Shown: piece by piece, positions 23,601-40,038 of the stretch
How positions within the stretch are numbered: position 1 is the stretch's first letter
How the letters are laid out: the number at the start of each line of letters is the position of its first letter
DNA from: Ailanthus altissimus
Taxonomy: Eukaryota > Streptophyta > Magnoliopsida > Sapindales > Simaroubaceae
Reading direction: 5' to 3'
NCBI GenBank assembly: GCA_946807835.1
Contig: OX327702.1
Coordinates: 3,286,001 to 3,350,000, forward strand
Length of the DNA stretch: 64,000 nucleotides
The notes under the pieces: model-generated
The model's database searches: none
What the model was told of the DNA's origin: nothing
Seen by the model: the letters and a program-made list of their open reading frames with translations, nothing else
Translations under genes and position numbers: made by a program

Positions 23601-24595
23601 GGTTATTTCATTTATCTACTCTTGTATATCGATGATATGTTGATAGCCTCAACGAATGTCAAAGAAATTGGAAAATTGAAGACTCAGTTGAACCGAAAGT
23701 TTGAGATGAAAGATTTAGGTTAAGCTAGAAAAATACTAGACATAGAGATTAGTAGGGACAGAAAAGGAGGCAAAATTTGTTTGACTCAGAAGTAATATCT
23801 GAATAAGGTATTACAACGTTTTGGCATTTCAAAGGAGTTAAAACCTGTAAGTACCCTACTTGCTCCTCATATGAAGATCAATGCATCTTTATCCCCTAGT
23901 TCAGATGAGGAACGAGAGTATATATCTCGAGTTTCATATATTAATGTAGTTGGTAGCTTGATGTATGCTATATTGTGTACGAGACCTGACATTTCACATG
24001 TAGTGTGAGTAGTGAGCAAATATATGCATGATCCTGGTAAAGGACATTGGCAGGCTGTGAAATGAATTCTACGATATTTATTGAAGATCGTAGTTGTTGG
24101 CTTAGTCTTTGAGAGAAATGATACATGTAATCAATGTGTTGTTGTTTATGTTGATTCTGATTATGCTGGTGATTTGGATAAACTTCGGTCAACAACCGGT
24201 TATATGATTACTCTTGTGAGAGCACCTATGAATTAGAAGCTACCTTACAGTCTACAGTTGCTTTGTCTACTATAGAGGTAGAGTACATGGCAGTTACAAA
24301 AGCTGTGAAAGAAGCTATTTGGTTATAGGAATTGCTGGATTAGTTGGCAATTAGTCAAAAGAAGATTCTTGTTTATTCTGACAGGCAAAGTGCTATTCAT
24401 TTAGCGAAGAATCTAGTATACCATGTTCAAATGAAGTATATTAATGTTCGGTATCATTTTGTACGGGAGATCATTAGTGAAGGAAGAATCTTACTTCATA
24501 AGATTGAGACTACCGAGAATATCGCAAATATGTTGACTAAGGTGGTGACAGCGATTAAATTCAGTTATTGTTTGGACTTGATCAATATAATTTGA
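20620..24595 (+). pseudogene. Copia gag-pol polyprotein (defective)
   Basis: Order seen: gag from 20620, with TAG (20715-20717) at the NFGLW tryptophan; a degenerate zinc knuckle near 21330-21365; pre-integrase box LWHIRLRHASE (about 21885); integrase core with DNGGEYCSDQF (about 22263) and a stop within the PQQNG box (about 22355); NRLPLVTISDRTPLEVWSG (about 22480); RT with KARLVAKGYVQREGIDY (about 23226) and YIDDMLIAS (about 23625; the usual motif is YVDD); RNase H with DSDYAGDLD (about 24153), VEYMAV (about 24276) and DRQSAIHLAKN (about 24378). Stops are common at Gln and Trp codons. The reading frame is broken near 23205, 23500, 23722 and 24235. Confidence 0.88.
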
Positions 24596-24691
24596 GTTTG
24601 ATAGTGCCATTGGATGCAAATTTGGATAAAGAATTGTTTGGGAAAAAAGCGAAGTTTGTGGAGAATTGGCATATTCGCCAAGGTAGAGATT

Positions 24692-25276
24692 TATTAAAAA
24701 TTGGCTTATATGTCAATTGAGCCAATCTCACATTGGTAGGAGATGGCATCGGGGTGATTTGGTTGGGCTTATATAAGATAAGGCTCTCTTTGTTATTAAT
24801 AGTACCTTTTAGATAATTCTCTTCTCCCCCATCAATTTGTAGGATCTCTTTATGTAAACCTTATAGTTTAAGAGTTTTTTATTTATGCCCCTGAAGTTTG
24901 TAAGAATTTAATTCTTCCCTTTATTTTTAGATATTTGTAGTAATACCCTACTGTTTAGGTAATTACACTTTGGCCATACTATTTGGATATTTGCAGTTTG
25001 ACCCATAGTTTAGAAATTTGTGTTGTGGCTCAAAAATATTATAATTTCTCTTGAAGATAATGGATTTATTCTAACGGTGCCCGATGACGTAGGTAACATT
25101 ACCGAACTTCATTAAATTTGGTGTTCTTTCTATTTTTATATATTGTGTTGGATAGTTGGTTGTCTCGTTGTGGTATTACTAACATTATTGATTGTATTTT
25201 GGTTATCCAAAAATTGTATTCCACATAATAAAAGCTAACAGTACTAATTATTGTTTGAATGCTTCTTAACGCAACA
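24692..25276 (+). repeat. 3' LTR of the 19.9-25.3 kb Copia
   Basis: The 585-bp LTR starts TATTAAAAATTGG (first dinucleotide decayed from TG) after a polypurine tract and ends CGCAACA. It is collinear with 19878-20452 with many scattered substitutions and small indels, which implies an old insertion. Confidence 0.88.
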
Positions 25277-26049
25277 AAAATGACCTCCGGTCACACGAGC
25301 CTGGCAAAGGTATGTGATTTAATCATTTAACAGCTAAAGCACTTGTCATTCATTTGATTTTCTCTTTAGTGCTTCTTAGCATTAGGTGACAAATTCCATA
25401 AATTTCAGGCGTGGAATACCTCAAAGGCTAGGGAAACAGTTGCTCTTGGACGTGAGTTACTTGGTGGCAATGGAATTTTGACTGAATTCCTAATAACTGA
25501 ACATTGATTCTTTGATTACGATACTTGAATATATTATAAGAAGTTGGTAGTAAATGTTGATATGCACTTGATTTAGGTTTCAATGTTAGTTAGCCCATCT
25601 ATTGCATCCACTTCTGACAATTCAGTAGCTAGTTGTTAAATTAACATCGATAATCTGACATAATTCTGATTAAAGGAATGTTTGGATTGAAATTTTGTGA
25701 CTACTAAACCACGGCTGATGTAAATATTAGCAGATAAAAGTGAATGGTTGCCAGAAACTTTAGTTACTGTGATTTCAAAATTAAACTGTAGTACTTCAAA
25801 CGTGGCATACATGTATTTCATGGCCAAAAGGCCTTGTTCTGCAAATGCGACTGAGCCCTATCACATGAATTGTGAATTTGGTTTTAATTAATATGTGCAT
25901 TTTTGGATCACATTGCAGGCATTTTTGTGATTTGGAACCCATCTATACATATGATGGCAGTTAACATTAACACCTTGATAACTGGCAGAGAAATCACCTG
26001 TTTTGCGAGCTTCAAGCCGACTGCCGCGACACAGTGAAGCCGTCTCTGA

Positions 26050-26578
26050 TCTTGCACATTGCTTTTTCGAGCTCGTGTGTTGGCTCTGTTTTATATCCTT
26101 ATGGTTGAATGTAGTTTATGCTTTATGCTTTATGCTTTATGCTTTATGCTTTATGCTTTAAGCTTTAAGCATTGTGGTCGAATGAAGTTTATATCTAAAT
26201 TTTCAGAACTGTTGTACTTTAAATTTTCATTTATGGTTTTAATATAAGATAACTAGTGTTTTCATTTCACCGCAGATATAACTTCAAAGTCATAACATTA
26301 CAATTTCAAAGTAGAGCTTAACCTCAATCGTACATTTGGTTTACTCTAAACGGGTAAATACAATTTTATTTTTTGATTTATTGATTTTATATTTTACTAT
26401 TTGCAAAAATGAGATTTACAAACCATCACAACTGCAAATAATAAAATGTAAGTGAGACCAAGTTTTGTGATATGTCATTAGGCCAAATGTTAGGGCCCCT
26501 AGATCAAATTCACCAGCAACTCAATTTTGAAATATGAGATAATTGAACAAGAGAAATCAATTAAGTACATGGCAAATT
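26050..26578. other. Spacer between ACX4 relic and LysRS 3' end
   Basis: This contains a heptamer array of TTTATGC (about 26116-26170) and otherwise plain AT-rich DNA. It separates two genes that point at each other, so both 3' UTRs probably lay here. No coding region is supported. Confidence 0.5.
26116..26170. repeat. Heptamer array (TTTATGC)n
   Basis: Six perfect or near-perfect copies of TTTATGC followed by two TTTAAGC variants. It lies just 3' of the ACX4 relic's stop and produces a repetitive short open frame of no coding meaning. Confidence 0.9.
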
Positions 26579-30885
<4,307 letters not shown>

Positions 30886-31226
30886 GTTTGTTTTGTTTGT
30901 ACTTCTTAACGATAACACTGAAGCTGCATAAATATTGCTCCACAACAACTCGTGTATATTTCTTTTTCCTGGAATGCAACTACTACCTGCTCCATATGCC
31001 AAGCCGCCGTTGCTTTTAACAACAGAGAGTTTTTTAAATTCTATAAAGTTAACAATTTCTTGCTCGCCACGCAGAGTCAAGATGAATATTAAATTCAAAA
31101 ACAGTTTCTAAATTCCCATTCGTCAATGAACCCTTGCTCGCCAAGCACCAGCATCCTGATTCGTTACAATATTGTATTCAATTGGGTAGTAGCTAACAAA
31201 AATAAAAAAATGAAATGCATTTCAGG

Positions 31227-31230
31227 AAAA
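31227..31230 (-). terminator. Pol III T-run after tRNA-Ala
   Basis: TTTT on the minus strand directly follows the discriminator base of the tRNA-Ala gene, the minimal polymerase III termination signal. Confidence 0.7.
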
Positions 31231-31303
31231 TGGAGATGCGGGGTATCGATCCCCGTACCTCTCGCATGCTAAGCGAGCGCTCTACCATCTGAGCTACATC
31301 CCC
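31231..31303 (-). tRNA. tRNA-Ala (anticodon AGC)
   Basis: The minus strand gives a 73-nt cloverleaf. The acceptor arm GGGGATG pairs with CATCTCC (one G-U pair), followed by discriminator A. The D-arm contains TAGCTCAGATGG (A box). The anticodon loop CTTAGCATG carries AGC, and the T-arm contains GGGATCGATACCCC (B box). There is no intron and CCA is not encoded. Four T residues follow immediately in the minus strand (31227-31230), as expected for a polymerase III terminator. It sits between the divergent LysRS and tomosyn-like genes. Confidence 0.96.
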
Positions 31304-31768
31304 GAACGGCTTGGAAATTGTTAATTATTTTAAAAATTATTATTTGTCTTTGACCATGTCAGCATTTGATTTGGATTTGATTACGACCCGTCCGGGTATA
31401 AAACAAAAAGTTAACCCGGTTGGGCTAATTGTCTGTTGTGATATTTTTCTGAAATCCACGAAGTTTCATCATAACAACGAACGGTTACATGACAGCTGTC
31501 CATTTAAGGGTAAAACTGTAAACGAAAGCCTAGGATTTTGGAAGTGCAAAAAAGTACAACAGCAGAAGATTGATGCCTTCAAGAACAGCTACTTAATAAT
31601 GCTATATTCGATTGACTAAACAAAGTAGCTGGTCCAGCAATGTAAAGCATCGGTATAATCAAATCGAAACGAAGACGAAACTTTCAAACTTTACTCACTC
31701 GAAACCAACTACAATTACTAGCACGCTCGAATTTAAGATAAAACATTTCCTCTTTTTTCTGATTCGCC
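31304..31768. promoter_or_regulatory. Intergenic promoter region of the WD40 gene
   Basis: Between the tRNA 5' end and the ATG at 31769 lies 465 bp that must hold the promoter and 5' UTR of the tomosyn-like gene. I see no clear TATA box. The upstream side also borders the tRNA transcription start. No coding region is supported. Confidence 0.4.
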
Positions 31769-34700
31769 ATGTTTGCGAAGAAATTGTTGCAGAAAGCAAT
31801 ACACCATTCTCAGGTATCATTTCTCCAAAAGAAAAATCTATATATATATAACGTTATTTTTGTGTTTGTTATTTCTATTTTTCTTGATTGATAATTTCTG
31901 ATTTCTTGTTTCAGCAGAACTTGCCGCAACATGGCAGCTTAAAATCGGCTGACGTGGATTTACAAATAGCTATTCACTATGGCATCCCAGCTACGTCTTC
32001 GATTCTTGCTTTTGATCACATCCAGCGGCTCTTAGCCATCGCCACATTGTAAGCTAATGGCTTTTGAATGTTATCTCCATTTTTTTTTTTTTGCGATACC
32101 AAATTCTTCAAAATTGCATTAGATTACATAAACTGAAAGATGATAAACACGTGGCACATGCGGCGTGTGCGTGTGTGTTTTTCAGAGATGGAAGGATTAA
32201 AGTTGTTGGTGGTGATGGTATTGAAGGACTTCTCATATCTCCTAAGCAATTGCCTTACAAACAATTGGAGGTCTATACCTATATATATATATATATATAT
32301 ATTAGTGATTCTAGATAAAATGATGAATTTATCTAAAAGTAATTCTTTTTGAATGTTACAGTACGTTTATGGAAGATTTAGTGATTATGCAAGCTGTATT
32401 ATTTGTATTTTAGTTCTAACACATATTAAGCTTAAAGAGTGTTTGTGGCAGTTTCTGCAAAACCAGGGCTTTTTAGTCAGTGTCACAAATGACAATGAGA
32501 TTCAGGTACTTGCTCTTTATTTGTTGTGATTTCTTGATATTCATCCAGTTGTCGAACTTGACGTTCTTATTGTCCTATTACTGAGTGACTACATAGACCT
32601 CTATTGTATTCTTGTATTATGTTTCCTTCTAAATTTCTTTTAACTGTTTATCAAGACTAGGCCTCATAATTCATAATTGATTACTTAGATCTTAGCACAT
32701 GGATGAGTGTTGTTGGTACTGTTCATGTTTTACTGTTTTGTATGATTGGACACAGAGGTGCTAGCTGATAACGGATAGAGAAGTATATATTTTTTTGATG
32801 TCTTTATATTTTTAGTAACTCCTTGGTTTTGGCAGGTTTGGAATCTAGAGAGCAGGTCCTTGGCATGTTGTTTGAAATGGGAATCCAATATAACTGCTTT
32901 CTCTGTACTCAGTGGCTCCCATTTCATGTATTTATCAACAACATAGAAACTTCTTAAATTTGCTTCTAACCAGTTGAAAATGGAAGTGATTGCTTGTTAA
33001 TGCTTCGTAAAACTATTCATTTACGCTCAGGTATATTGGAGATGACTATGGTTTGATGTCTGTGATGAAGTATGATGCCAATGAGGGAAAACTTTTACAG
33101 TTGCCATATAATATATCCGCCAAATCTCTAAGCGGTAATTTCTTCTGTTTTTTTTTTTTTTTAAAGAAACAAGATAACTACCGAAATGATTTCCCATCTT
33201 TTTCAGTTATGCTAATCCTTTAACTTGTCTTACCTTTACCTTTCTCTTTTCCTTGTGGTTTATAGTGTTCACTAGTTACTTAATTCTTCTGTTTTTTGCT
33301 TTGTCACAGAAGTGGCTGGGTTTCCACTTCCTAACCAGCAACCTGTTGTAGGAATTCTTCCTCAACCTTGTTCTTCTGGGAATAGGCAAGATATTAATGT
33401 TTAATTATCTCAATTTATGGTTACTCTTATGGAGTGTAAAGTTAGAACTAAGGCTTGATCATCGTTTTCATTATTGTTAAGTTGATTACCGTGAAAATGC
33501 AAATCTGAAAATGTCTTTATTAATTAAAGTTGGGGCTTGGTCCATGATCTCTTTCAAATTTCATATGGCTACACCCTTACTGGCATAAGAGAAATGAGGT
33601 TCTATAATATATACTCATCATTGATGTGTTATTGAGAAAACGCAATTTGGATTATTTGGGTTTTTTCTATCTTTTTGATTCTAACATATAACATTTGCAG
33701 AGTGCTAATTGCATATGAGAATGGGTTGATCATTCTTTGGGATGTTTCCGAAGCTAAAATTATTTTTGTTGGAGGTGGCAAGGATCTCCTATTGAAGGAT
33801 GGAGTTGTAGATTCTCAAAGTGAAGCAAATTCCAATCCTCCAGAGGGTATATCTGAGCATTACTCACAAGAAAAAGAAATAAGTGCACTTTGTTGGGCGT
33901 CTTCCAATGGGTCCATTCTTGCAGTAGGGTACGTAGATGGAGACATCTTGTTATGGAATACATCAACTACTGCCTCTGCTAAAGGTCAACAAACAGGATC
34001 AAGCAACAATGTTGTTAAGCTAGAATTAACATCTGTTGAAAAGAGACTCCCTGTTATTGTCTTACATTGGTCAACAAACAAAGAATCCCATACTGATGTT
34101 AATGGGCGATTGTTTATCTATGGTGGCGATGAGATAGGATCTGAAGAAGTTCTGACGGTGCGGTATTTATTTGACAGCTGTTTTTACATTCTGTTCTAAA
34201 CATGTCATTGTTCAAAGTCATCTGATTTCCGTTGAATATGGTCTACGTGAAGTTAACGGTTTTGAATCCATTGTTATACAATTTAAAAAAGATGTGATCT
34301 TAGATAATGAAAGTCATTGCTTACGAAGCTAAATCATTTGTTAAAGACTAAGGCCAACTACTTAAATACTAAATATTCACCTTATTAGTGGCTGTTTTAC
34401 CATTATTTCATGTGTAGTTGTCTGTTTTTTCAGTTAAATTGTAAACTTGATATATTTGGTTTTGTATAACCAAGAAATGGTGTTGATTTTATTATATTGT
34501 TTTGTCTGGCTAAGAAGTGGGCTATCAATTATTCAAAGCATTTTCTACTTTTAACATAGGTGTTCTTATTATTTAAATCTTATTGTTGCAGGTTTTGAGT
34601 CTTGAATGGTCATCTGGGACGGAGACTTTGAGATGTATTAGCCGTGTGGACATTGCACTCACTGGCTCTTTCGCAGACATGATTTTGTTATCTAGTGATG

Positions 34701-37700
34701 GGGCAACAGTGGGTAATCACAAAGCTGATCTATTTTTATTGACAAGTCCCGGACAACTGCATCTTTATGATGATGCTAGCTTGTCTACTTTACTATCTCA
34801 GAAAGAGAAGAAACCATCTGTCTGTCCCATGGAATTTCCTGGGGTGATACCTATAGCTGATCCAATATTGACTGCAGCAAAGTTTATTGTGTTACCCTCA
34901 GGTGGAAACTCATCAAAAGGTCTGTCAGAGGTATTGATTCCTTTCGTGCATGAATAACATTTACTGATTTGTTCTCTTGTAATTCTGCTTCACTGACTTT
35001 ATTGTTTTATCATCATAGATAGCCTCCGTTACAAAACTTGGCTCATCACCTACCATGGCTGGTCATATGAAGTGGCCACTGACAGGGGGCATACCCAGTC
35101 TATTGTCTGTCACTAAAGATCACTCTGTTGATACAGTTTATGTAGCAGGATATCATGATGGATCTGTTCGGATATGGGATGCCACATACCCTGTCCTAAA
35201 ACTTATTTTTGTTCTGGAGTCAGAGGTTAGTTCCGTCTGTTTTTTGTCCTTGCATATATGGAACTTCATTCTTTATGCTAAGTAATTTATGACGATTGTC
35301 AGGTGCAAGGCATTAATGTGCTTGGTCCAAGTGCACCAGTATCAACTTTGAATTTCTGTTTCATCAACTCAAGTTTGGCTGTTGGCAACGAATGTGGTCT
35401 GGTTAGAAATGTTTTCAAGTGGATTATATTTGTGAAAATATACTTTGGTTCGATATTTATTTTCCTGTCTTCACTTTTGTAGGTTTATATTTATAACCTC
35501 AATGGCAGCTCAGATGCCCAAAACTTTCTTTTTGTCTCTGAAACTGAAAGAGAAGGTAAGTTGTAGATGATTCTGTACAAACACATGGCCTTGGTTAACC
35601 TTAAATATTACCTATTTTCCAGTAAATATTTGACAGAAAGTTCTAAATTTTATTCTCTTTCTGTTGGCATGAGTTATGTCTCTCAATCCTAGTAAAAACT
35701 GCATAGAACTCCTAATAGCTTTCTATTTCTTCATAAAAAAGGTGGTTTGGGCGTGGGGGGGGAGGGAAGGGAATGTATGTTAAATAGTGAATTAGTCAGG
35801 ACTATCTTTCGGTGCTGATATGAGAAATAATTATGAAGAACTTAAACTGTGAACTTCTAAATTTTTGTAGAATATGTTTAAAAATCAAATACAAATAGGT
35901 ACGTCTTTATTTAACATGAATAAATCAGAAGACCAGATGATAACAAATTATAGATTATTTCACTAGACACAATGAGGAGTTACCCCAGATAGGTTTCAAA
36001 TCTAAGACCGACAATCACGTCTGTCATTCAATTTCCCAGTTAGCTGAATCTTAAATAGCAGAGATAGTGAAAGTAAACCTTTTTGACTTTGATGATTCTT
36101 CTACCTGATTACATCAAACCCAATTGGGAATATATATTCTACTTGTCTTTTCTGTTTACCGGGTTGCAAAGCTCTTCTATATGGTCCTCTCACTGCAAAA
36201 ATATGTTGGAGTTTCATCTATTGGCTATTTGTTATTGTTAACTTGGGATACTTTAATTCGAGCTTTCTTATCTTGAAGTAACATTAGTCAACTTGTGGCA
36301 CAGTTCGTGCACTGCCTAAACGAAGAGGACCTCAGTGTAGAGCTGTATTTTCTCTCATTAATTCCCCTGTTCGAGCCCTGCAGTTTGCAACTTGCAGAGC
36401 AAAACTTGCTGTGGGATTTGAGTGTGGCCGTGTGAGAACTCTTTACTTATTTATTCTCTGTTTCCTGTTCTTACTATGATAAGTAATTGATTGGTCAATG
36501 GATTCTTGAACTCATTCTTGGATTCTCAGGTTGCTGTGCTGGACGTGAATTTGCTGTCAGTATTGTTCTTTACTGACAGCATTTGCAGTCATAGCTCTTC
36601 AATCATTTCAATGACTTGGACAGAGTTCAGAGATACTCATAGCCTTGTCAAAAACCCAAATCATTCAGAACCAAAAGTTCCAGTCAACCCTGCAGAGGAA
36701 GTAATCTTCATCTTATTCAAGGATGCTAAGATTATCATAATTAACAGTGGTAGTGGAAACATGATAAGTTCGCATCCATGGCACTTGAAAAAGGAAGCAG
36801 TTGCAATTTTCATGGATATTATAGGTTAGTACTATTTTCATCTGGGAAACAATTCGGAGATTTTATTTTCTGTTGCACTAGTTATGAAATTCTAAATTTA
36901 ATTTTGTCTCCAGAGGAACCAGTGTGTGGACATACCACTGAAAAGCGTTCAGAGCAGTATGGTGAGGACAATGCTGCTATAAATGAGCCCACACCTGAGT
37001 CTTCTTCACTTGAAACTAAACCTCTCTCCTTAGAAACCCCTTGTTCTGTAGAAAGGTCAACCGATGTATTTGTTTTAGTTGGTTGTGAAGATTCACTGCA
37101 CCTCTACTCTAGAAAATCAGTAATTCAGGTGCCACCATCATCTCTTTTCCTGTATTAAATTTTTAACTTTCAATTATTGTGCTTGTGTTTGCAAGCTGAG
37201 GTTAGCTGGCTCTGCTAGGGAAATAATAAAACCATTCGAAAAGTGAAACATTCAAAACGTTGCTGTTGGACCTCAACATTTAAGATAGATGGAAAAGTGT
37301 GTGGATTGCTGTTACTTTTTCAGACTGGAGAAATTCAAATCAGGTGAATGCTGTAATTCATCCTTGTTGGACAAATTAAAAATATAGTTTTGATTCTAGG
37401 TGTTAGTCCTCTTATTAGTGCATCATTTAATTCCAATTTTTGGTTGAACATTTGTTTCTTACCTTCCTGATAATGATAGCATATCCAGTTAGCATAATCA
37501 ATTGTTAAATGGATCGATGGCACTGACACTTTTTTTTTTTTGCACAGATCTTTTCCAGATTTAGAATTGGTGATGGAGAGCTCCTTAATGTCAATTCTGA
37601 GGTGGAATTTCAAGGCAAACATGGATAAGACAATTAGTGTTGATAATGGGCAAATAACACTGGTATTGTTTTTCTGGAAATTTTGAACATTTCTGGAACT

Positions 37701-39466
37701 TCATTTTTTACGATTATGGATTTATAATTTAACACATTGAAATGAGTTTGAGTGTTGTCCTTGTCATACCCATCTTGATTAAAGATTGATTGTCACAACG
37801 CCTGCATGTTTCTGCTATTGATGATTCATTTAACATTATATCTGTTATTGAGGAATAAATAGGCAAACGGGAGTGAAGTGGCCTTCATCTCTCTTTTAGC
37901 AGCTGAAGACAATTTCAGGTACCCTCCTATTAAGACAATGTTGTGATGATAAATTTTAGTTTAAAAATCAGTTGTGGCTAAAAACAAAATTCTAAATTCT
38001 AGGATTCCAGAGTCTCTGCCTTGTCTTCATGATAAAGTTCTTGCAGCCGCTGCAGATGCTGCTTTTAATGTTTCTTCAAATCAGAGAAAAAAACAGGTTC
38101 AAGGAATTATATTTGTTTTCTTCAATTCCTATATGTTTAAGCTTTTTAGTTTTTCTTATTTACCTACCTCTGTTGCTGCAGGGCATTCAACCTGGGATTT
38201 TGGGAGGTATCGTGAAAGGCTTTAAAGGAGGAAAAGTTATCCAGTCTCTGGATACCAGTGCAGATCCTAAATCCACTTTTTCTCAGTTAGAGGGAAAATT
38301 TTTGAAGGCCCCATTCCCAGACTCATCTCCTACTGTTGCAAATAATGAGGAAATTGTGGAGCTAAATATAGGTTAGGTCGATTCTATCACCATAAATTTT
38401 TTTTTAATTGATTCTTCACTCACTGCTTGCTTTGTTTTGGCATATAGATGACATTGAAATAGATGAAACACCACCCACGGCACCCACTTCATCCCATGAA
38501 GTTACAAACATGAAGAGAGGTAAAACCAACTTTCATGATTTTTTGTGAATGCTTCGATCTTTATAGATCAACAATATTCTCTTTTTGCACTGCAGAGAAA
38601 GGAACAGAGAGGGAAAGATTGTTAGGTCCACCTGATGATACAAAGCCCAGACTTAGGACACGGGAAGAAATTATTGCTAAATATAGAAAGGCAGAGGTAA
38701 TTTCAGAGGATGGCTTTAGATTATCAGATTTCCTTACCCAGAGACAGGCCTCCAATTAAATTGTGTCATCTGATTTGGTAATGATTTCAGGATGCTTCAT
38801 CTGTGGCTGCACACGCAAGAAACAAACTTATGGAGAGACAAGAGAAACTGGAGGTAGAATATCGTTTTAAGGATTTCCAATTCATAATCAATTTGATGTT
38901 TGTAGTACATAAACTGCTTTTGGAATATCTGCTTCTCTTGTTTTTACTTGAGGATGAAGAGAAAAGATAAGGTGCTCAATATAGGTGGTGTGACAAGAAG
39001 CAAACATCGGAGGATATCTGATGGAATTCCTGGTCATGTAGCACTGTATGGTAGTACGTGGTTGTAAAATTAAATCCGCATCTATCCAAAGGAAAATGGT
39101 GGGTGTGAGGGGATCAGGATAGAGAAAGAGGTCACAATTTCATTGATAATTTTAGAAAGCAGACTTGGATTCCCTATTTTCATCAATAATATTATAGAAC
39201 AAATTATCCCACGACTTGAATGGTTATTCTCGATTATGGTCAAGTCAGTGGACATCTCTATGAGCTTTCATCTTAATTTGTCCTTGTATTTTGCTGCATG
39301 TTAGTAGTATTTTCCAATTGGCTTTCTAAAATAACTTTTTCCCTTTTACTTTTATCAGAGAATCAATCGGCGCACTGAGGAGCTTCAAAGTGGGGCTGAA
39401 GATTTTGCATCATTAGCAAATGAGCTAGTGAAGACAATGGAAAATCGAAAGTGGTGGAAAATATGA
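31769..39466 (+). CDS. Tomosyn/Lgl-type WD40 protein with R-SNARE-like tail
   Basis: This belongs to the plant tomosyn/lethal-giant-larvae family, which binds plasma-membrane SNAREs and modulates exocytosis. Model, 24 exons: 31769-31813, 31915-32048, 32186-32270, 32452-32505, 32836-32927, 33031-33134, 33310-33385, 33701-34157, 34592-34930, 35019-35225, 35303-35401, 35483-35555, 36304-36431, 36530-36824, 36914-37128, 37219-37343, 37548-37662, 37863-37918, 38003-38096, 38182-38371, 38448-38519, 38596-38696, 38791-38853, 39359-39466. The sum is 3327 nt in phase throughout, giving 1108 aa. WD-type strands include IQVWNLES, LIILWDVSEA, DILLWNTS, SVRIWDATYP and CGLVYIYNL, consistent with two beta-propellers over about residues 1-870. 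The last about 55 residues (KLERINRRTEEL to ENRKWWKI) form an R-SNARE-like coiled coil ending in the KWW motif seen in tomosyns. The intron after 33385 uses a GC donor (AG|GCAAGA). Confidence 0.93.
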
Positions 39467-40038
39467 ATAGAATCTGGCTTAAATTGAATGTTTCTTCGAT
39501 TGTTCATCCAGGTTGATTTCCCTCTTGATGATCATTGAGGTACTCAGAAGATTAAGACATCACAGGCACAGGTATGCGATCGACCTCCAACTAGTATTTT
39601 GATGTTTTTAAGTAATATGAGCTACCAACTCCCTGATGAGGAAACGGAGGCTTGCTAGATTTTGTAATTTACTCGGCAATTCCCTTCTGGAATCTTGCCT
39701 CGGTCTAAAATTAGGCTCCACCGTTCCATTGATTGTGTAATTTATAACTGATTTTATGTTTCACATATAGATTAAAATCTTCTCTTTGCAAGACCCTGCT
39801 CATTTTGATTCACAACATCGTAAAGATAAAACAGATGCAAGTTAAAAAAGGAAACTTGGAAACACAAAATGCTGTGCCAATTTTCAGCAACACAATGGTA
39901 TGAGAAAATGCAAGCCCTCGTGTTGAGAATAAATTCTGACAACAAATTGATGCACATTTATTGAGAGTATATTTGATTGAGTAGAAGCACTATAATAATA
40001 AACATATACCATAAATAAGGGTCGGTTTCTCTGAAGCT

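Larger units (their letters stand above)
19878..25276 (+). mobile_element. Ty1/copia element inserted in an ACX4 exon
   Basis: LTRs are 19878-20452 (575 bp) and 24692-25276 (585 bp). Both share GGCTTATATG, CATTGGTAGGAGATGGCAT, TTTAGATAATTCTCTTCTCC and TGTTTGAATGCTTCTT, and end CAACA or GCAACA. The canonical primer site TGGTATCAGAGC is at 20455-20466 and the polypurine tract AAGGTAGAGATT at 24680-24691. Gag starts at 20620 and pol runs to about 24595. The element interrupts ACX4 after GNGE; the host exon resumes at MTSGH. The flanking 5-mers GAAGT and AAAAT are each one transition away from GAAAT, which fits the ACX4 reading frame, so a decayed target duplication is likely. Many stops make it inactive. 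Confidence 0.92.
12262..26049 (+). pseudogene. ACX4: Acyl-CoA oxidase 4 (ACX4) relic split by retrotransposons
   Basis: Exons of a peroxisomal short-chain acyl-CoA oxidase (ACX4 family; fatty acid beta-oxidation, FAD enzyme) are recognisable at 12262-12338, 12443-12549, 14066-14139, 14237-14296, 14402-14511, 19337-19428, 19560-19636, 19734-19877 continued at 25277-25309, 25409-about 25500, and 25919-26034 (with SRL at 26038-26046). Signatures include [79 protein letters not shown] and EPIYTYDG. Lesions: no start codon, exon 1 donor reads CT instead of GT, two TAG stops in the 19734 exon, exons for the middle domain and for the segment before SGDII missing, a one-base insertion after GCATTT near 25921, a two-base deletion near 25965, and TGA just before the SRL signal. 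Introns are retained, so this is a decayed gene and not a retrocopy. Confidence 0.93.

Noticed and set aside
26059..26247. Repetitive hydrophobic short frame
   Set aside because: It is produced by the TTTATGC heptamer array.
31311..31619. 102-residue plus-strand frame upstream of the WD40 gene
   Set aside because: It has no family resemblance and no splice or start support, and it overlaps the expected promoter region of the tomosyn-like gene.
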